Shown here in pieces: positions 51,501 through 60,005 of a DNA stretch of 64,000 nt; position 1 is the first letter of the stretch; each line of letters begins with the position of its first letter. A model generated the notes under the pieces. It saw only the letters and a program-made list of their open reading frames with translations, was not told the origin of the DNA and ran no database searches. This stretch comes from Rhizobium rhizogenes (GTDB lineage: Bacteria; Pseudomonadota; Alphaproteobacteria; Rhizobiales; Rhizobiaceae), in NCBI RefSeq assembly GCF_002005205.3, contig NZ_CP019701.2, positions 124,001-188,000 of the forward strand, read 5' to 3'. A program made the position numbers and the translations under genes.

Positions 51501-52025
51501 GCCCGCCATGACAATGGTGACCACAAGTGGCAGGTCGAGGAAATAGAGATTGCCGCTGCCGATGCCGTAGTCGCCGGGATCCACCATCGTCGCCACCGAG
51601 CTGGAAACGGCCTTCAGCTGCAACGCGATATAGGGAATGGCGCCGACGAGCGCTATGACGGCGACGATCATCGCCACGGTGGAATTCTTGCCGTAACGGG
51701 CGGCGATGAAATCCGCAACCGATGTCAGCTTTTCCGTTTTGGCCAGTTCAACGATTCGGCGAATGATCGGCATGCCGATGGTGAAGGCGAGGATTGGCCC
51801 GGTGTAGATACCGAGGAACTCCAGCCCCCTGTCGGCGGCAAGCCCGACACCGCCGAAATAGGTCCAGGAGGTGCAGTAGATCGCCAGGCTGAGCGCATAG
51901 ACGAACGGACGTCCCCTTTTGGGTGCGTTTCTTTTCCGGCTGTTCCTGTCCCCGAAGCTGGCAACCGCAAACAATAGCAGGACATAAGCGAAGGCCGAAC
52001 CGAATATGATCCACCCAGGAAGCAC
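48516..52025 (-). CDS. Hybrid histidine kinase fused to a solute-symporter-like domain
   Basis: A 1169-residue sensor of CbrA-like layout. Residues about 1-500 resemble the sodium:solute symporter fold (multiple TM segments; YCTSWTYFGGVGLAADRGLEFLGIYTGP, ADFIAARYGKNSTVA). Then come a PAS domain (about 650-780), a coiled coil, HisKA with phospho-His about 812 (FFAAAGHDILQPLNAARLY), HATPase (NLVSNAIKYTLKG, DSGIGIP, GLGLGLSIV) and a C-terminal receiver (DVRVLCIDNEPKI, phosphoacceptor about 1093 in IIADYHLDDGDG). Start GTG 52025 with GGGGAGG. No cognate regulator is adjacent. It probably couples a solute or energy cue to gene control; the solute is unknown. Confidence 0.9.
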   Translation of the reverse strand: MLPGWIIFGSAFAYVLLLFAVASFGDRNSRKRNAPKRGRPFVYALSLAIYCTSWTYFGGVGLAADRGLEFLGIYTGPILAFTIGMPIIRRIVELAKTEKLTSVADFIAARYGKNSTVAMIVAVIALVGAIPYIALQLKAVSSSVATMVDPGDYGIGSGNLYFLDLPLVVTIVMAGFAVMFGTRHTDATEHQDGLILAISMESLVKLVAMCTVGFYVLFVLFDGPTHLWQLATENEQAMRAISYHTPVSRWIVMTLLSGFAIILLPRQFHVAVVENRTPEELRMAGFLLPLYLIAINIFVLPIALAGILTLGANGDADLYVLQLPLTHQMPVVSLITFIGGFSAATAMVIVASVALSIMISNDIVMPIFLRQKLLNRSPHRDNFAKTLLNIRRTAIFAVLLLGYGYYRAADSATGLASIGLLAFAAIAQMAPALFGGLFWRRANARGAIAGLSSGFFVWAYLLFLPSFGGPDNSEVAANILGFLFSGSTVFNGPEADPFVNAVILSLLVNSMAFVLGSLSRNPRPVERIQSGIFVKRHSKSQFATRGWKTRVSVGDLKSAIARYLGEERMLRSLATYEKTAGRKLNDDQPADMALIHFSEQLLGSAIGSSSARLVLSIILQKAEDTSADTAWLLDQASEALQYNQDMLQTALAQMDQGIAVFDSSQQLTIWNRRFRTLLDLPEQFGQVGVPLTEIVSMLQERGDMPDGDTDELITSFLTMDLPFSLVLAGGERIIEVRSNTMPDKGIVATFTDITQRVASDQALKQANETLEQRVAERTVELTRVNRELAEARASADEANIGKTRFFAAAGHDILQPLNAARLYSSSLVERLGASGESELVQNIDSALESVETILGAVLDISRLDTGSMKARMTSVPLNELLKRIETDFAPMAQEKNLDLVVMPTSLTVRSDPNLLRRLVQNLVSNAIKYTLKGKVVVGARRRGNEVVIQVTDSGIGIPASKFRTVFKEFARLDEGAKTASGLGLGLSIVDRLSRMLHHPVQLTSTPGKGTTFRIHLPRESDRLTPAKAGGGIASPAASDRLQDVRVLCIDNEPKILEGMTLLLTGWGCEVLPTGSVATLEEPFLSLAAAPDVIIADYHLDDGDGISAIRLIRTFHGKAIPALLVTADRSPEVRSDAEKYGISVQHKPVKPAALRAYINQISSAARAAAE

Positions 52026-52244
52026 GCATCCTCCCCATGCAAGAATTCCCTGAGATGAGCATAGGCGAAATCCGCACCGTTGAGAATGAGCGCGGTCTGA
52101 TCATAAAGTTCAAGATGAGCGTGCAAAAAAGCTAATAAATGCAATCTTGACGAATTCCAAATGCGGAAACGAATCTATATGGTTGAAGGCGTAGGGACAG
52201 TCACATAGCTTCAGCTTTCGAAGCAGAAGAGAGGGACAATCTGG

Positions 52245-52673
52245 ATGCTTAACGAATTTAAAACCTTCATTGCCCGCGGCAATGTCATGGACCTGGCCGT
52301 GGGTGTTATCATTGGAGCGGCTTTCAGCAAGATCGTCGATTCCGTCGTCAACGATCTCATCATGCCGATCGTCGGCGCGATCTTCGGCGGGTTCGACTTT
52401 TCGAACTACTTCCTGCCGTTGAGTTCCAGCGTCACCGCCACCTCGCTGGCCGCCGCCCGCGATCAGGGTGCCGTTTTCGCTTACGGTAGCTTTCTGACGG
52501 TTCTCATCAACTTCCTTATCCTGGCCTGGATCATTTTCCTGATGGTCAAGGGCGTCAACAAGCTTCGTGATTCGGTTGATCGCAAGAAGGTTGAGGAAAA
52601 GCCGGAAGCAGCTCCGCCGCCGGAAGACGTCAAGCTCCTCACCGAAATCCGCGATCTGCTCAAGACGCGTTGA
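52245..52673 (+). CDS. mscL: Large-conductance mechanosensitive channel MscL
   Basis: A 142-residue MscL: TM1 region [37 protein letters not shown], the periplasmic loop with SNYFLPL, TM2 ([21 protein letters not shown]) and the C-terminal charged helix ([13 protein letters not shown]). The pentameric channel opens under membrane tension to release solutes on osmotic downshock. It begins with ATG 52245 behind AGAGGG. Transcribed alone; GC-rich hairpins follow. Confidence 0.96.
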   Translation: MLNEFKTFIARGNVMDLAVGVIIGAAFSKIVDSVVNDLIMPIVGAIFGGFDFSNYFLPLSSSVTATSLAAARDQGAVFAYGSFLTVLINFLILAWIIFLMVKGVNKLRDSVDRKKVEEKPEAAPPPEDVKLLTEIRDLLKTR

Positions 52674-52699
52674 TGCCGGAATTATTCCCGGCCTGGTCT

Positions 52700-52720
52700 C
52701 GCCGGTCCTTCGGGCCGGCG
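52700..52720 (+). terminator. GC-rich hairpin after mscL
   Basis: CGCCGG (52700-52705) pairs with CCGGCG (52715-52720), with a partly paired middle. A second small GCCGG/CCGGC hairpin lies just before it. No T tract follows, so termination is uncertain. Confidence 0.35.
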
Positions 52721-52830
52721 GTCTCTCCCGCCGGGGATCAATCCATAAAGAAAATCCATGTTCGCCTCACGGAATATCATGCATATCGCCGGTTCGATGC
52801 GATAAGAAGGCACCAAACGGAGTGTCTTTA

Positions 52831-53997
52831 ATGTCCATTTTGAACAGTCTGAGTGCGCGCTCTCTGGCGGCCCCGCAGAGCGGCATCGTTGAAGTCGTGA
52901 ATTATGCCCGGGGACGCGACAATCTGCTGCCCCTCTGGGTTGGTGAAGGCGATCTGCCGAGCCCGGACTTCATCAATCAGGCTGCCATCGATGGGCTGAA
53001 CAATGGCGAAACCTTCTACACCTGGCAGCGCGGCATTCCCGAACTGCGTCAGGCGCTGAGCCGTTATTACGAGCGGCATTTCGCGGCCTCGCTGTCGCCG
53101 GATCATTTTTATGTCACCGGCTCCGGCATGCAGGCCATTGCGCTTGCCGTGCAGGCGCTGACCTCGCCCGGCGACGAGATGGTCTATCTCTCTCCGACAT
53201 GGCCCAATATTGTCGCTGCCATCGGTGTGGCGGGCGCGAAGGCCGTCCCGGTCGACATCGATTTCCGCGATGGTCGCTGGGATCTCGATATCGGCAAGCT
53301 GGAAAGCGCTATCACCGGCAAAACGAAGGCGCTTTTCATAAACACACCTTCCAATCCGACCGGCTGGACAGCGACGAGCGACAATCTGCGCGATGTTCTG
53401 GCGCTCGCCCGCAAGCACGATCTGTGGATCGTGGCGGATGAGATTTACGCGCTTTATCATTATGCCGGCACTCGCGCGCCATCGTTTCTCGATGTGATGG
53501 GGCCGGATGACAAGATCGTTTTCGCCAATTCCTTTTCGAAGAACTGGTCCATGACCGGCTGGCGGGTCGGCTGGCTTGCCGCGCCGCCAGCCATCGGTCA
53601 GGTCATTGAGAACCTCATTCAATATTCCACGTCAGGTGTGGCGCAATTCATGCAGCGCGGCGCCGTTGCAGCCCTCGATCAGGGCGACGGTTTCATCCGC
53701 GAGAACTATGAACGCGCCTTGATGTCGCGCGATATCCTTTGCGATGCGCTGATCGCGACGAACCGTGTGGAAACGCTGAAGCCGGACGGTGCCCTTTATG
53801 CATTCCTCAAGATAGACGGTGTAACGGACAGCCGCGCCACAGCGCTGGACATCGTCGACAAGACCGGCGTTGGCCTCGCGCCCGGCACCGCCTTCGGCCC
53901 GGGAGGGGAACTGTTTCTGCGGGCCTGCTTCCTGCGCAACCCAAGGCAGATAGAAGATGCCGCCGATCGGCTGGCATCCTACATCCTCAGCAGGTAA
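52831..53997 (+). CDS. Class I/II PLP-dependent aminotransferase
   Basis: A 388-residue fold-type I enzyme. The PLP-lysine lies in ANSFSKNWSMTGWRVGW. Other landmarks are NTPSNPTGW (Asn-Pro turn), LWIVADEIYALY (Asp before the cofactor pyridine) and GRDNLLPLWVGEGDLPSP near the start. The amino acid specificity is not readable. ATG 52831 has GGAGTG upstream; the longer open frame from 52567 overlaps mscL and is rejected. There is no operon partner, and downstream is a 331-base gap before galE. Confidence 0.9.
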   Translation: MSILNSLSARSLAAPQSGIVEVVNYARGRDNLLPLWVGEGDLPSPDFINQAAIDGLNNGETFYTWQRGIPELRQALSRYYERHFAASLSPDHFYVTGSGMQAIALAVQALTSPGDEMVYLSPTWPNIVAAIGVAGAKAVPVDIDFRDGRWDLDIGKLESAITGKTKALFINTPSNPTGWTATSDNLRDVLALARKHDLWIVADEIYALYHYAGTRAPSFLDVMGPDDKIVFANSFSKNWSMTGWRVGWLAAPPAIGQVIENLIQYSTSGVAQFMQRGAVAALDQGDGFIRENYERALMSRDILCDALIATNRVETLKPDGALYAFLKIDGVTDSRATALDIVDKTGVGLAPGTAFGPGGELFLRACFLRNPRQIEDAADRLASYILSR

Positions 53998-54328
53998 GGC
54001 CTCGATCTTCTCTCACGCTGTTTGCCCTGTCGCGTCGGGTATCTTGCCGCGACAGGCGCATCTGCTCCGGAAAACACAGTGACGCTCCAAAACTACAACC
54101 CCACGGCGTAACCATCGACGTGCGGGATTTTCTGTGTTATGCGGTTTTTGTTCCATTTATGAGAACATTTTCATCTAATCAATAAAAAGCAGGTCATTGC
54201 GCTAACCAATCGTAAGCCACCTTTTGAAAGGGGCGGGGGATTGGCTGCGTATTCTCTGTGCAAGTAATCAATGATGAAGAATTATTGGCTTTGATGGGCT
54301 CAAGAAAAGCAAACAGGGAAGTAGTGTC
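53998..54328. other. Intergenic region between the aminotransferase and galE
   Basis: No gene supported. A perfect 9-bp hairpin CCTGTCGCG/CGCGACAGG (54026-54056, 13-base loop) may act as an aminotransferase terminator, although no T tract follows. The second half is AT-rich (about 54130-54200) and probably holds the galE promoter. Confidence 0.4.
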
Positions 54329-55360
54329 ATGGCTGTTCTGGTCACGGGTGGGGCCGGTTATATAGGAAGCCACATGGTGTGGGCTTTGCTCGATGCCGGG
54401 GAAGAGGTCGTCGTGGTCGACCGGCTTTCCACGGGGTCGCGTTGGGCCGTCGCTCCGGCGGCGCGTTTTTATCTGGGCGATGCGGCGGATCGCGCCATGC
54501 TCGACCAGATTTTCGAAGAAAACCAGATCGAGACCATTTTCCATTTCGCCGGCTCCGTCAGCGTCCCTGAATCGATCAGCCAGCCGCTCGAATATTACGA
54601 AAACAATACCGGCACGACCCGCGCGCTCGTCGCTGCGGCGGTCGCCCATGGCATCCGCAATTTCATTTTCTCCTCGACAGCAGCGGTCTACGGCAACCAG
54701 CCGTTTGAGGGGCCGGTGCCGGAAACGGCGATCCTCAGCCCGGAAAATCCCTACGGCCTGTCGAAACTCGCCTCTGAAATCATGCTGCGCGATGTCGTGC
54801 AGGCGCATGATTTCAACTATGTGGCACTGCGTTATTTCAACGTGGCCGGGGCCGACCCGCAGGGCCGCGCCGGGCCTTCGCCGACGGGCGTGGCAAACCT
54901 CATCAAGGTGGCGTGCGAAGCCGCAACCGGCCGGCGGGATCGGGTGGAGGTCTACGGCACGGATTATCCTACCGCCGATGGCACTGGCGTTCGCGACTAT
55001 ATCCATGTCAGCGATCTCATCGATGCGCATGTGCTGGCCATGGCGCATTTGCGCGCCGGCGGCGGCACCAGGACATTGAATTGCGGTTATGGCGTCGGTT
55101 ATTCGGTGCTGGACGTCCTGCATGCGGTACAGCGGGAATCGGAGCATGAATTCCCGATCATCCATTGTCCCCGCCGCGCAGGCGATATTGCGACCATGGT
55201 GGCGGATTCCGCTCGTATTCAGTCGGAGCTGGGTTGGCGCCCGCGCTTCAACGATCTGTCGACCATCGTTCGCACCGCATTGCAGTGGGAGGCCAAACGT
55301 CAGGCCCAGCAGAATGACAGGCTGCCACCGATCCGGCGCAAGCTGGCGGTGATAGGCTGA
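54329..55360 (+). CDS. galE: UDP-glucose 4-epimerase
   Basis: A 343-residue short-chain epimerase. N-terminal NAD-binding GGAGYIGSHM, the STAAVYG strand, catalytic Tyr and Lys in NPYGLSKLASE, and the SDLIDAHVLAM region all match GalE/ExoB. It interconverts UDP-glucose and UDP-galactose for surface polysaccharides, in keeping with rhizobial exopolysaccharide needs. The name exoB would be equally apt in this genus; I cannot separate them without alignment. It ends next to a hairpin shared with the convergent gene. Confidence 0.9.
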   Translation: MAVLVTGGAGYIGSHMVWALLDAGEEVVVVDRLSTGSRWAVAPAARFYLGDAADRAMLDQIFEENQIETIFHFAGSVSVPESISQPLEYYENNTGTTRALVAAAVAHGIRNFIFSSTAAVYGNQPFEGPVPETAILSPENPYGLSKLASEIMLRDVVQAHDFNYVALRYFNVAGADPQGRAGPSPTGVANLIKVACEAATGRRDRVEVYGTDYPTADGTGVRDYIHVSDLIDAHVLAMAHLRAGGGTRTLNCGYGVGYSVLDVLHAVQRESEHEFPIIHCPRRAGDIATMVADSARIQSELGWRPRFNDLSTIVRTALQWEAKRQAQQNDRLPPIRRKLAVIG

Positions 55361-55367
55361 GCCGTCT

Positions 55368-55385
55368 CCGCATCATCGGATGCGG
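55368..55385 (+). terminator. Hairpin at the galE 3' end
   Basis: CCGCATC (55368-55374) pairs with GATGCGG (55379-55385), then TTTGTCTT. It overlaps the end of the convergent gene. A weak intrinsic terminator for galE is plausible. Confidence 0.5.
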
Positions 55386-56209
55386 TTTGTCTTGACGGAA
55401 GGATAAAGGACAGGACGGTCCGGGACGATGGCGGAAGGAAGCCATCGTTCGCTGTCGAAAAAGCTGCGCGTCAGCTTCAGCCCCGGCGATTGTTCGGTTG
55501 CGAGCAAAATCACGTTCAGACGATGCGGCGCGGTCTGTTCCGGCTTCATGGAAACCGAAATGCCGAAGTGCTGCGCCTGATAAGGCTGCAGCGCGCGTGC
55601 CGGTTCACGCATGGCCGCAAGGTCGGCAAAGCGCGTCTGTTCGATGATCAGGATCAGCGCATCGTCAAGTTTTGCCCTGATGGCGGTGCCATCGGGTGTC
55701 TGAGGTGCCACTGCCTTCATGCGGATGGATCGAACCTTGCCGTCAGCCTCGCCTCTGATTTCAACGAAAAGCGATGCCGGTTCCGCCGGGGCTTCCGCGG
55801 TCCCCATGGTAAGATCGGCCATGCATTCGAAATTGTGGATGTTGACCGGGCTGGCATGCCAGCCTTTCGGGTTGGAAAAACCCTCAGCGGTGAAGCGGCC
55901 GCATAAATCCTTGCCGGAAAGAAGGAAATCGCGCGCGAAAGAGGCTCTTTCGCCACCCTGTTCGGGTTTCAGCAAATGGGGCGGCAGATCGATTTTTCTG
56001 GCGGCGAGTTTCTGGCGCTTGACGGGCTGCACCCGGGGAGGAGGCTCGACGGAATATGTGGCGGGGGCCAGTTTGAGGTAGGTCAGCAGGCTTTTGAGGT
56101 GCTTTCCGTCATTGGCAAGCAGCACTGTCGCCAGAATGGCGAAACAGACGGCCAGCACCGCAAGCAGCAGCGCGCCATGGCTTACTCTTTTTTGCAGGTT
56201 TGCGTCCAT
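55373..56209 (-). CDS. Unknown protein with N-terminal membrane anchor
   Basis: A 278-residue protein that I do not assign to a family (a rhizobial DUF6030-like match is possible but only a guess). One N-terminal transmembrane segment (GALLLAVLAVCFAILATVLLA) is followed by a proline-rich linker (SVEPPPRVQPVKRQK) and a probably periplasmic domain with two Cys (DLCGRF, NFECMAD) that could form a disulfide. The middle has a beta-rich pattern (SLFVEIRGEADGKVRSIRMKAV). It is convergent with galE and far enough from yacG to have its own promoter. Function unknown. Confidence 0.65.
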   Translation of the reverse strand: MDANLQKRVSHGALLLAVLAVCFAILATVLLANDGKHLKSLLTYLKLAPATYSVEPPPRVQPVKRQKLAARKIDLPPHLLKPEQGGERASFARDFLLSGKDLCGRFTAEGFSNPKGWHASPVNIHNFECMADLTMGTAEAPAEPASLFVEIRGEADGKVRSIRMKAVAPQTPDGTAIRAKLDDALILIIEQTRFADLAAMREPARALQPYQAQHFGISVSMKPEQTAPHRLNVILLATEQSPGLKLTRSFFDSERWLPSAIVPDRPVLYPSVKTNRIR

Positions 56210-56355
56210 CGCAGAACCCTAATGGCTGACGGGTCAGGGAAACAGCCGGTTTTGGTATGAATTTCGGGCTGTTGAAAGCCCCGTGAATATGGGCGTGAGC
56301 GGAGGGGCTCAAAAATATCGTGCCATGCATGCGGGCGTTTGCCACACATGGAGAG

Positions 56356-56583
56356 TTATTCGGAGGTATTTTTACCTGCGTCCTGTCCACCGGCGCTGCT
56401 TTCATCGTCAGCGACGGGAATGGCGTAGGAGCCGTTCAGCCAGCGGGAGAGATCAAGCGAACGGCAGCGATCCGAACAGAAAGGGTAGTCGTCGCGCGTC
56501 GAAGGGCGCCCGCATTCCGGGCATGGCTGGGGCTTGCGAAGCGGCGCGACATTTCCGGCGCCTTCAGTGGAGGATTTTGCCAT
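56356..56583 (-). CDS. yacG: DNA gyrase inhibitor YacG-like zinc protein
   Basis: A 75-residue protein with the YacG zinc ribbon: CPECG in the N-terminal half and [15 protein letters not shown] in the middle, so four Cys ligands. In E. coli YacG binds gyrase and inhibits its ATPase and supercoiling. The N- and C-terminal tails are low-complexity. It lies 3 bases downstream of maf on the minus strand, so infA, maf and yacG look co-transcribed. Confidence 0.92.
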   Translation of the reverse strand: MAKSSTEGAGNVAPLRKPQPCPECGRPSTRDDYPFCSDRCRSLDLSRWLNGSYAIPVADDESSAGGQDAGKNTSE

Positions 56584-56586
56584 GGT

Positions 56587-57210
56587 CTATCCCTCAAGCC
56601 AGCCCGAAGTCACCTCGAAGCCTTCGCCCGAAAGAAGCGACATCGTCTCGTAGAGCGGCAGTCCGACGACGTTGGTGTAGGAACCCGTCAGTTTCTGCAC
56701 GAATGCGCCGGCAATGCCCTGAATGCCATAGGCACCGGCTTTACCACGCCATTGTCCCGACGCGATGTAGGCATCGATTTCGCGCGTCGAGAGGCGCTTG
56801 AAACGAACCTTGGTCTCCACCACCTTCTGGCGAACCTTGCCGCCGGGCGTCACGAGGCAGATACCGGTATAGACCCAGTGGCTGCGCCCCGAAAGAAGAT
56901 GCAGCGCCGCCGAAGCATCCTCGGTATATTCCGCCTTGCCGACGATGCGGCGACCGACAGCCACCACGGTATCGGACCCCAGAACATAGGCGTCTTTCCA
57001 CGTCTGTTCATTCTTCAGCACCGCCTGTGCCGCTTCGGCCTTCTGCAGCGAAAGACGGCGGCAGAGCGTGCGCGGATGCTCGAGCTTCGCAGGCGTCTCG
57101 TCAATATCCATCGGCATCAGGCGCGCCGGTTCGACACCGATCTGATGCAGCAGTTCCAGACGCCGCGGCGAGCCGGATGCCAGAACGAGCTTTTGTTTTG
57201 AATTGGTCAT
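56587..57210 (-). CDS. maf: Maf family nucleotide pyrophosphatase
   Basis: A 207-residue Maf protein: LVLASGSPRRLELLHQIG near the N-terminus, LGSDTVVAVGRRIVGKAE and the GKAGAYGIQGIAGAFVQKLTGSYTNVVGLPL region. Maf enzymes hydrolyse non-canonical or modified nucleotides and have been linked to septum control. Two types exist (dTTP/UTP-like and 7-methyl-GTP-like); the Arg/Gln pattern here is not decisive without alignment. It lies between infA and yacG in a compact operon. Confidence 0.92.
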   Translation of the reverse strand: MTNSKQKLVLASGSPRRLELLHQIGVEPARLMPMDIDETPAKLEHPRTLCRRLSLQKAEAAQAVLKNEQTWKDAYVLGSDTVVAVGRRIVGKAEYTEDASAALHLLSGRSHWVYTGICLVTPGGKVRQKVVETKVRFKRLSTREIDAYIASGQWRGKAGAYGIQGIAGAFVQKLTGSYTNVVGLPLYETMSLLSGEGFEVTSGWLEG

Positions 57211-57242
57211 TGCGCTGCCCGGGCGTCCGATGCGGAAGTGGA

Positions 57243-57461
57243 TTACTTGAAGCGGTAGGTAATGCGGCCCTTGGTCAGGTCGTAAGGCGTCATTTCGACC
57301 AGCACCTTATCGCCCGCCAGAACGCGGATACGGTTCTTGCGCATGCGGCCCGCCGTGTGGGCGATGATTTCGTGGTCGTTCTCAAGCTTCACGCGGAATG
57401 TTGCGTTCGGCAGCAATTCGGTTACGATGCCCGGGAATTCAAGGACTTCTTCTTTTGTCAT
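57243..57461 (-). CDS. infA: Translation initiation factor IF-1
   Basis: A 72-residue OB-fold protein: [47 protein letters not shown] is a clear IF-1 (cited here only as landmarks [10 protein letters not shown] and [10 protein letters not shown]). It occupies the ribosomal A site during initiation. ATG 57461 was chosen because the family starts here; the frame continues to 57542. A 32-base gap leads to maf, consistent with co-transcription. Confidence 0.97.
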   Translation of the reverse strand: MTKEEVLEFPGIVTELLPNATFRVKLENDHEIIAHTAGRMRKNRIRVLAGDKVLVEMTPYDLTKGRITYRFK

Positions 57462-57567
57462 GTAAGGGTTTTCTTCCTGTTGATAGTGCCGGACATGGCG
57501 TGTCCGGGAAAATTGCGCGGAAACTACACAATCCCGGCACATTTGTGAACCTCTAAAGCATCGGCTT

Positions 57568-57587
57568 GAAAATCAGTACCGATTTTC
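57568..57587. repeat. Small palindromic hairpin between infA and the LMW phosphatase
   Basis: GAAAATC (57568-57574) pairs with GATTTTC (57581-57587). It lies in the 144-base gap upstream of infA. It resembles short AAAATC-type palindromes that I recall from rhizobial intergenic regions. It has no T tract in either direction, so termination is not supported. Confidence 0.4.
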
Positions 57588-57605
57588 ATGAGGCGAGGGC
57601 AGTTT

Positions 57606-58094
57606 TCAGTCTTTTGAAAGCGTATCCGCCACCGGCTGCTGCCGCCCCGGCAGGCGTTCCGAAATCAGTTTCGACAGATGGTCCCGCACCTCGCGATAGG
57701 CGTCGAGGATCTGCTCGCGCGTACCTGTGATCACCGTTGGGTCCATGGTCGGCCAATAGACCACATCGAGCGAATTCGAGCGCGTCAGTTCCAGTGCGGC
57801 GTGATGGGCTTCCGGCGTCAATGTAATGATCAGATCGAAAAAATCATCCTCGATCTCATCCAGCGTGCGCGGCTTGTGCTTGCCGAGCGAAAAACCCTGT
57901 TCTTCCAGTACGGCATCCACGAAGGGGTCGCGCTCGCCGGCCCGCACGCCGGCCGACTGGATGTAGATGCCGGGCGCCACCAGCCGTTTGGCGATCACCT
58001 CTGCCATGGGGGAACGGATGGAGTTCATGCCGCACATGAAGAGGACCGATTTGGGCGCTCGTCCCTCGTTTGGCGCTGCGGCAGGATCGCTCAT
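57606..58094 (-). CDS. Low-molecular-weight protein tyrosine phosphatase family protein
   Basis: A 162-residue LMW-PTP fold protein. The P-loop is FMCGMNSIRSPMAE: Cys-x5-Arg is kept, but the usual GN-x-C is replaced by GMNSI, so activity may differ from classic members. A late acidic DPT motif (MDPTVI) fits the general-acid position. The related arsenate reductase branch shares the fold, so that is an alternative. ATG 58094 is two bases after the UPF0262 stop, so the genes are coupled. It follows hisD-UPF0262 in a conserved rhizobial order. Confidence 0.85.
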   Translation of the reverse strand: MSDPAAAPNEGRAPKSVLFMCGMNSIRSPMAEVIAKRLVAPGIYIQSAGVRAGERDPFVDAVLEEQGFSLGKHKPRTLDEIEDDFFDLIITLTPEAHHAALELTRSNSLDVVYWPTMDPTVITGTREQILDAYREVRDHLSKLISERLPGRQQPVADTLSKD

Positions 58095-58096
58095 CT

Positions 58097-58570
58097 CTAA
58101 CCCCGCCAATAAAGCACGCAGACAAGGGTGAAGAGGCGGCGCGCGGTATCGAAATCCACCTTGATCTTGCCGGAAAGCCGATCCATCAGCGTCTGCGAGC
58201 CGTCATTGTGAATGCCGCGCCGGCCCATGTCGATCGCCTCGATCTGACTGGGTGTGGAGGAGCGGATCGCCTCGTAATAGCTCTCGCAGATCAGGAAATA
58301 ATCCTTGATGATGCGGCGAAACGGCGTCAGCGACAGGATATGGGTCGCGACATCCTTCTCGTCTTCGGTGCGGATCGAAAAGACCAGCTTGGCGTCCACC
58401 AGCGAGATATGCAGCCGATACGGCCCGCCGGCATGGCCGAGCGGCTCGAAGCTGTTTTCTTCGATCAGGTCGAAAATGGCGACGGCGCGTTCATGCTCCA
58501 CGTCGGGCGTGGACCGGCCGATGCTGTCGTCCAGTACCACGTCACAGAGCCGGAAATCGCCTGAAGCCAT
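58097..58570 (-). CDS. UPF0262 family protein
   Basis: A 157-residue protein with the typical start [30 protein letters not shown] and the later [16 protein letters not shown] and [20 protein letters not shown]. It is the alphaproteobacterial UPF0262 family, of unknown function, regularly found just downstream of hisD. Here the gap to hisD is 3 bases and to the LMW phosphatase 2 bases, so the three form one operon. No catalytic motif is evident. Confidence 0.9.
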   Translation of the reverse strand: MASGDFRLCDVVLDDSIGRSTPDVEHERAVAIFDLIEENSFEPLGHAGGPYRLHISLVDAKLVFSIRTEDEKDVATHILSLTPFRRIIKDYFLICESYYEAIRSSTPSQIEAIDMGRRGIHNDGSQTLMDRLSGKIKVDFDTARRLFTLVCVLYWRG

Positions 58571-58573
58571 CGC

Positions 58574-59872
58574 TTAACTTTCCGGATTGAGGCGGATTGC
58601 GACCGAGCGCGCATGCGCGTCCAGTCCTTCCGAACGGGCAAGGGTGATTGCCGCCGGTGCAAGCTGGCGCAATTGCTCCGGCCCAAGCCGCAGGATCGAG
58701 GTGCGCTTGACGAAATCCAGCACCGAAAGCCCGGAGGAGAAGCGCGCCGAGCGCGCCGTCGGCAGAACGTGGTTGGAGCCGCCGACGTAATCGCCGATCA
58801 CTTCCGGCGTGTGGCGCCCGACGAAGATCGCGCCGGCATTGCGGATATGCGCCATCAGCGCGTCAGGATCGTCGACCGCAAGCTCCAGATGCTCGGCGGC
58901 GATGCGGTTGGCGAGCGGAATGGCGTCGGTAAGCTTTTCGACCAGAATGATCGCGCCGAAATCCGCCCAGCTTGCCGCCGCCGTCTCGGAGCGCGACAGG
59001 CGCTTCAGTTGCCGTTCGACGGCTGCCTCCACCGCCTTGCCGAGTTCGGCATTGTCGGTGACGAGAATGGATTGCGCGCCGCGATCGTGCTCCGCCTGCG
59101 CCAGAAGATCGGCGGCCAGCCAGTCGGGATCGTTATCCTTGTCGGCAATGACAAGCACTTCGGAGGGTCCGGCGATCATGTCGATGCCGACAGTGCCGAA
59201 AACCTGGCGCTTGGCCGCCGCCACATAGGCGTTGCCGGGGCCGACGATCTTGGCGACCGGCGCGATGGTTTCCGTGCCATAGGCAAGCGCCGCCACGGCC
59301 TGCGCCCCGCCGATGCGATAGATTTCCTCGACGCCCGCGATGCGCGCGGCGGCAAGCACGGCGGGATTGACCGCACCGCCATTTGCCGGCACGACCATGA
59401 CGATGCGCTCGACACCGGCAACCTTGGCCGGCACGGCGTTCATCAGGACCGAGCTTGGATAGCTGGCCGTGCCGCCGGGCACATAAAGGCCCACGGCCTC
59501 GATGGCCGTCCAGCGAGAGCCGAGGCCCACGCCGATATCGTCCTCGTAAATGTCGTCCTTCGGCATTTGCCGCGCGTGGTGTTTTTCAATGCGCCGGGCC
59601 GCGAGTTCGAGGGCCTCGATGACGCTTTTGTCGACCGCCGAATAGGCGGCATCGATTTCATCCGCCGTTACCCGCATCGGGACCTTGGCAAAATCGATAC
59701 CGTCGAATTTGAGGGAATAATGGGCAAGCGCCGCATCGCCGCGATGGCGGACATCATTGATGATGTCGCGAACGGTCGCGTTGACGTCTTCGGAAACTTC
59801 TCTCTTGGTTGTCAGGAAGGCAGCGAACTTCCGTTCGAAATCAGCCGATGCCTGCTCCAGCCAGATTGCCAC
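58574..59872 (-). CDS. hisD: Histidinol dehydrogenase
   Basis: A 432-residue enzyme that oxidises histidinol to histidine in two NAD-dependent steps (last part of histidine synthesis). Zinc-ligand and catalytic regions are visible: LLAQAEHDRGAQS (Gln and His ligands), RIAAEHLELAVDDPD (the Glu-His catalytic pair), GSNHVLPTARSARFSSGLSVLDFVK, and the C-terminal EGLDAHARS. Start is GTG 59872 after AAAGGG. Other his genes are not in this window. The operon continues into UPF0262 and the LMW phosphatase. Confidence 0.97.
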   Translation of the reverse strand: MAIWLEQASADFERKFAAFLTTKREVSEDVNATVRDIINDVRHRGDAALAHYSLKFDGIDFAKVPMRVTADEIDAAYSAVDKSVIEALELAARRIEKHHARQMPKDDIYEDDIGVGLGSRWTAIEAVGLYVPGGTASYPSSVLMNAVPAKVAGVERIVMVVPANGGAVNPAVLAAARIAGVEEIYRIGGAQAVAALAYGTETIAPVAKIVGPGNAYVAAAKRQVFGTVGIDMIAGPSEVLVIADKDNDPDWLAADLLAQAEHDRGAQSILVTDNAELGKAVEAAVERQLKRLSRSETAAASWADFGAIILVEKLTDAIPLANRIAAEHLELAVDDPDALMAHIRNAGAIFVGRHTPEVIGDYVGGSNHVLPTARSARFSSGLSVLDFVKRTSILRLGPEQLRQLAPAAITLARSEGLDAHARSVAIRLNPES

Positions 59873-60005
59873 GCCATTACCCTTTCATTGTCCCCGCGGG
59901 CGATCCCGCAGGGTGCACGAACTCACCGCAGAACAATTGCGGCTCTGGTATGTGGCATAAATCGAAACGGTGACGAAAGGCAACCGTTGCAATGGCGCGG
60001 CGCGT

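Noticed and set aside
50403..51977. 524-codon plus-strand ORF opposite the hybrid kinase
   Set aside because: Charged, motif-free translation; the minus strand encodes the membrane helices and kinase domains.
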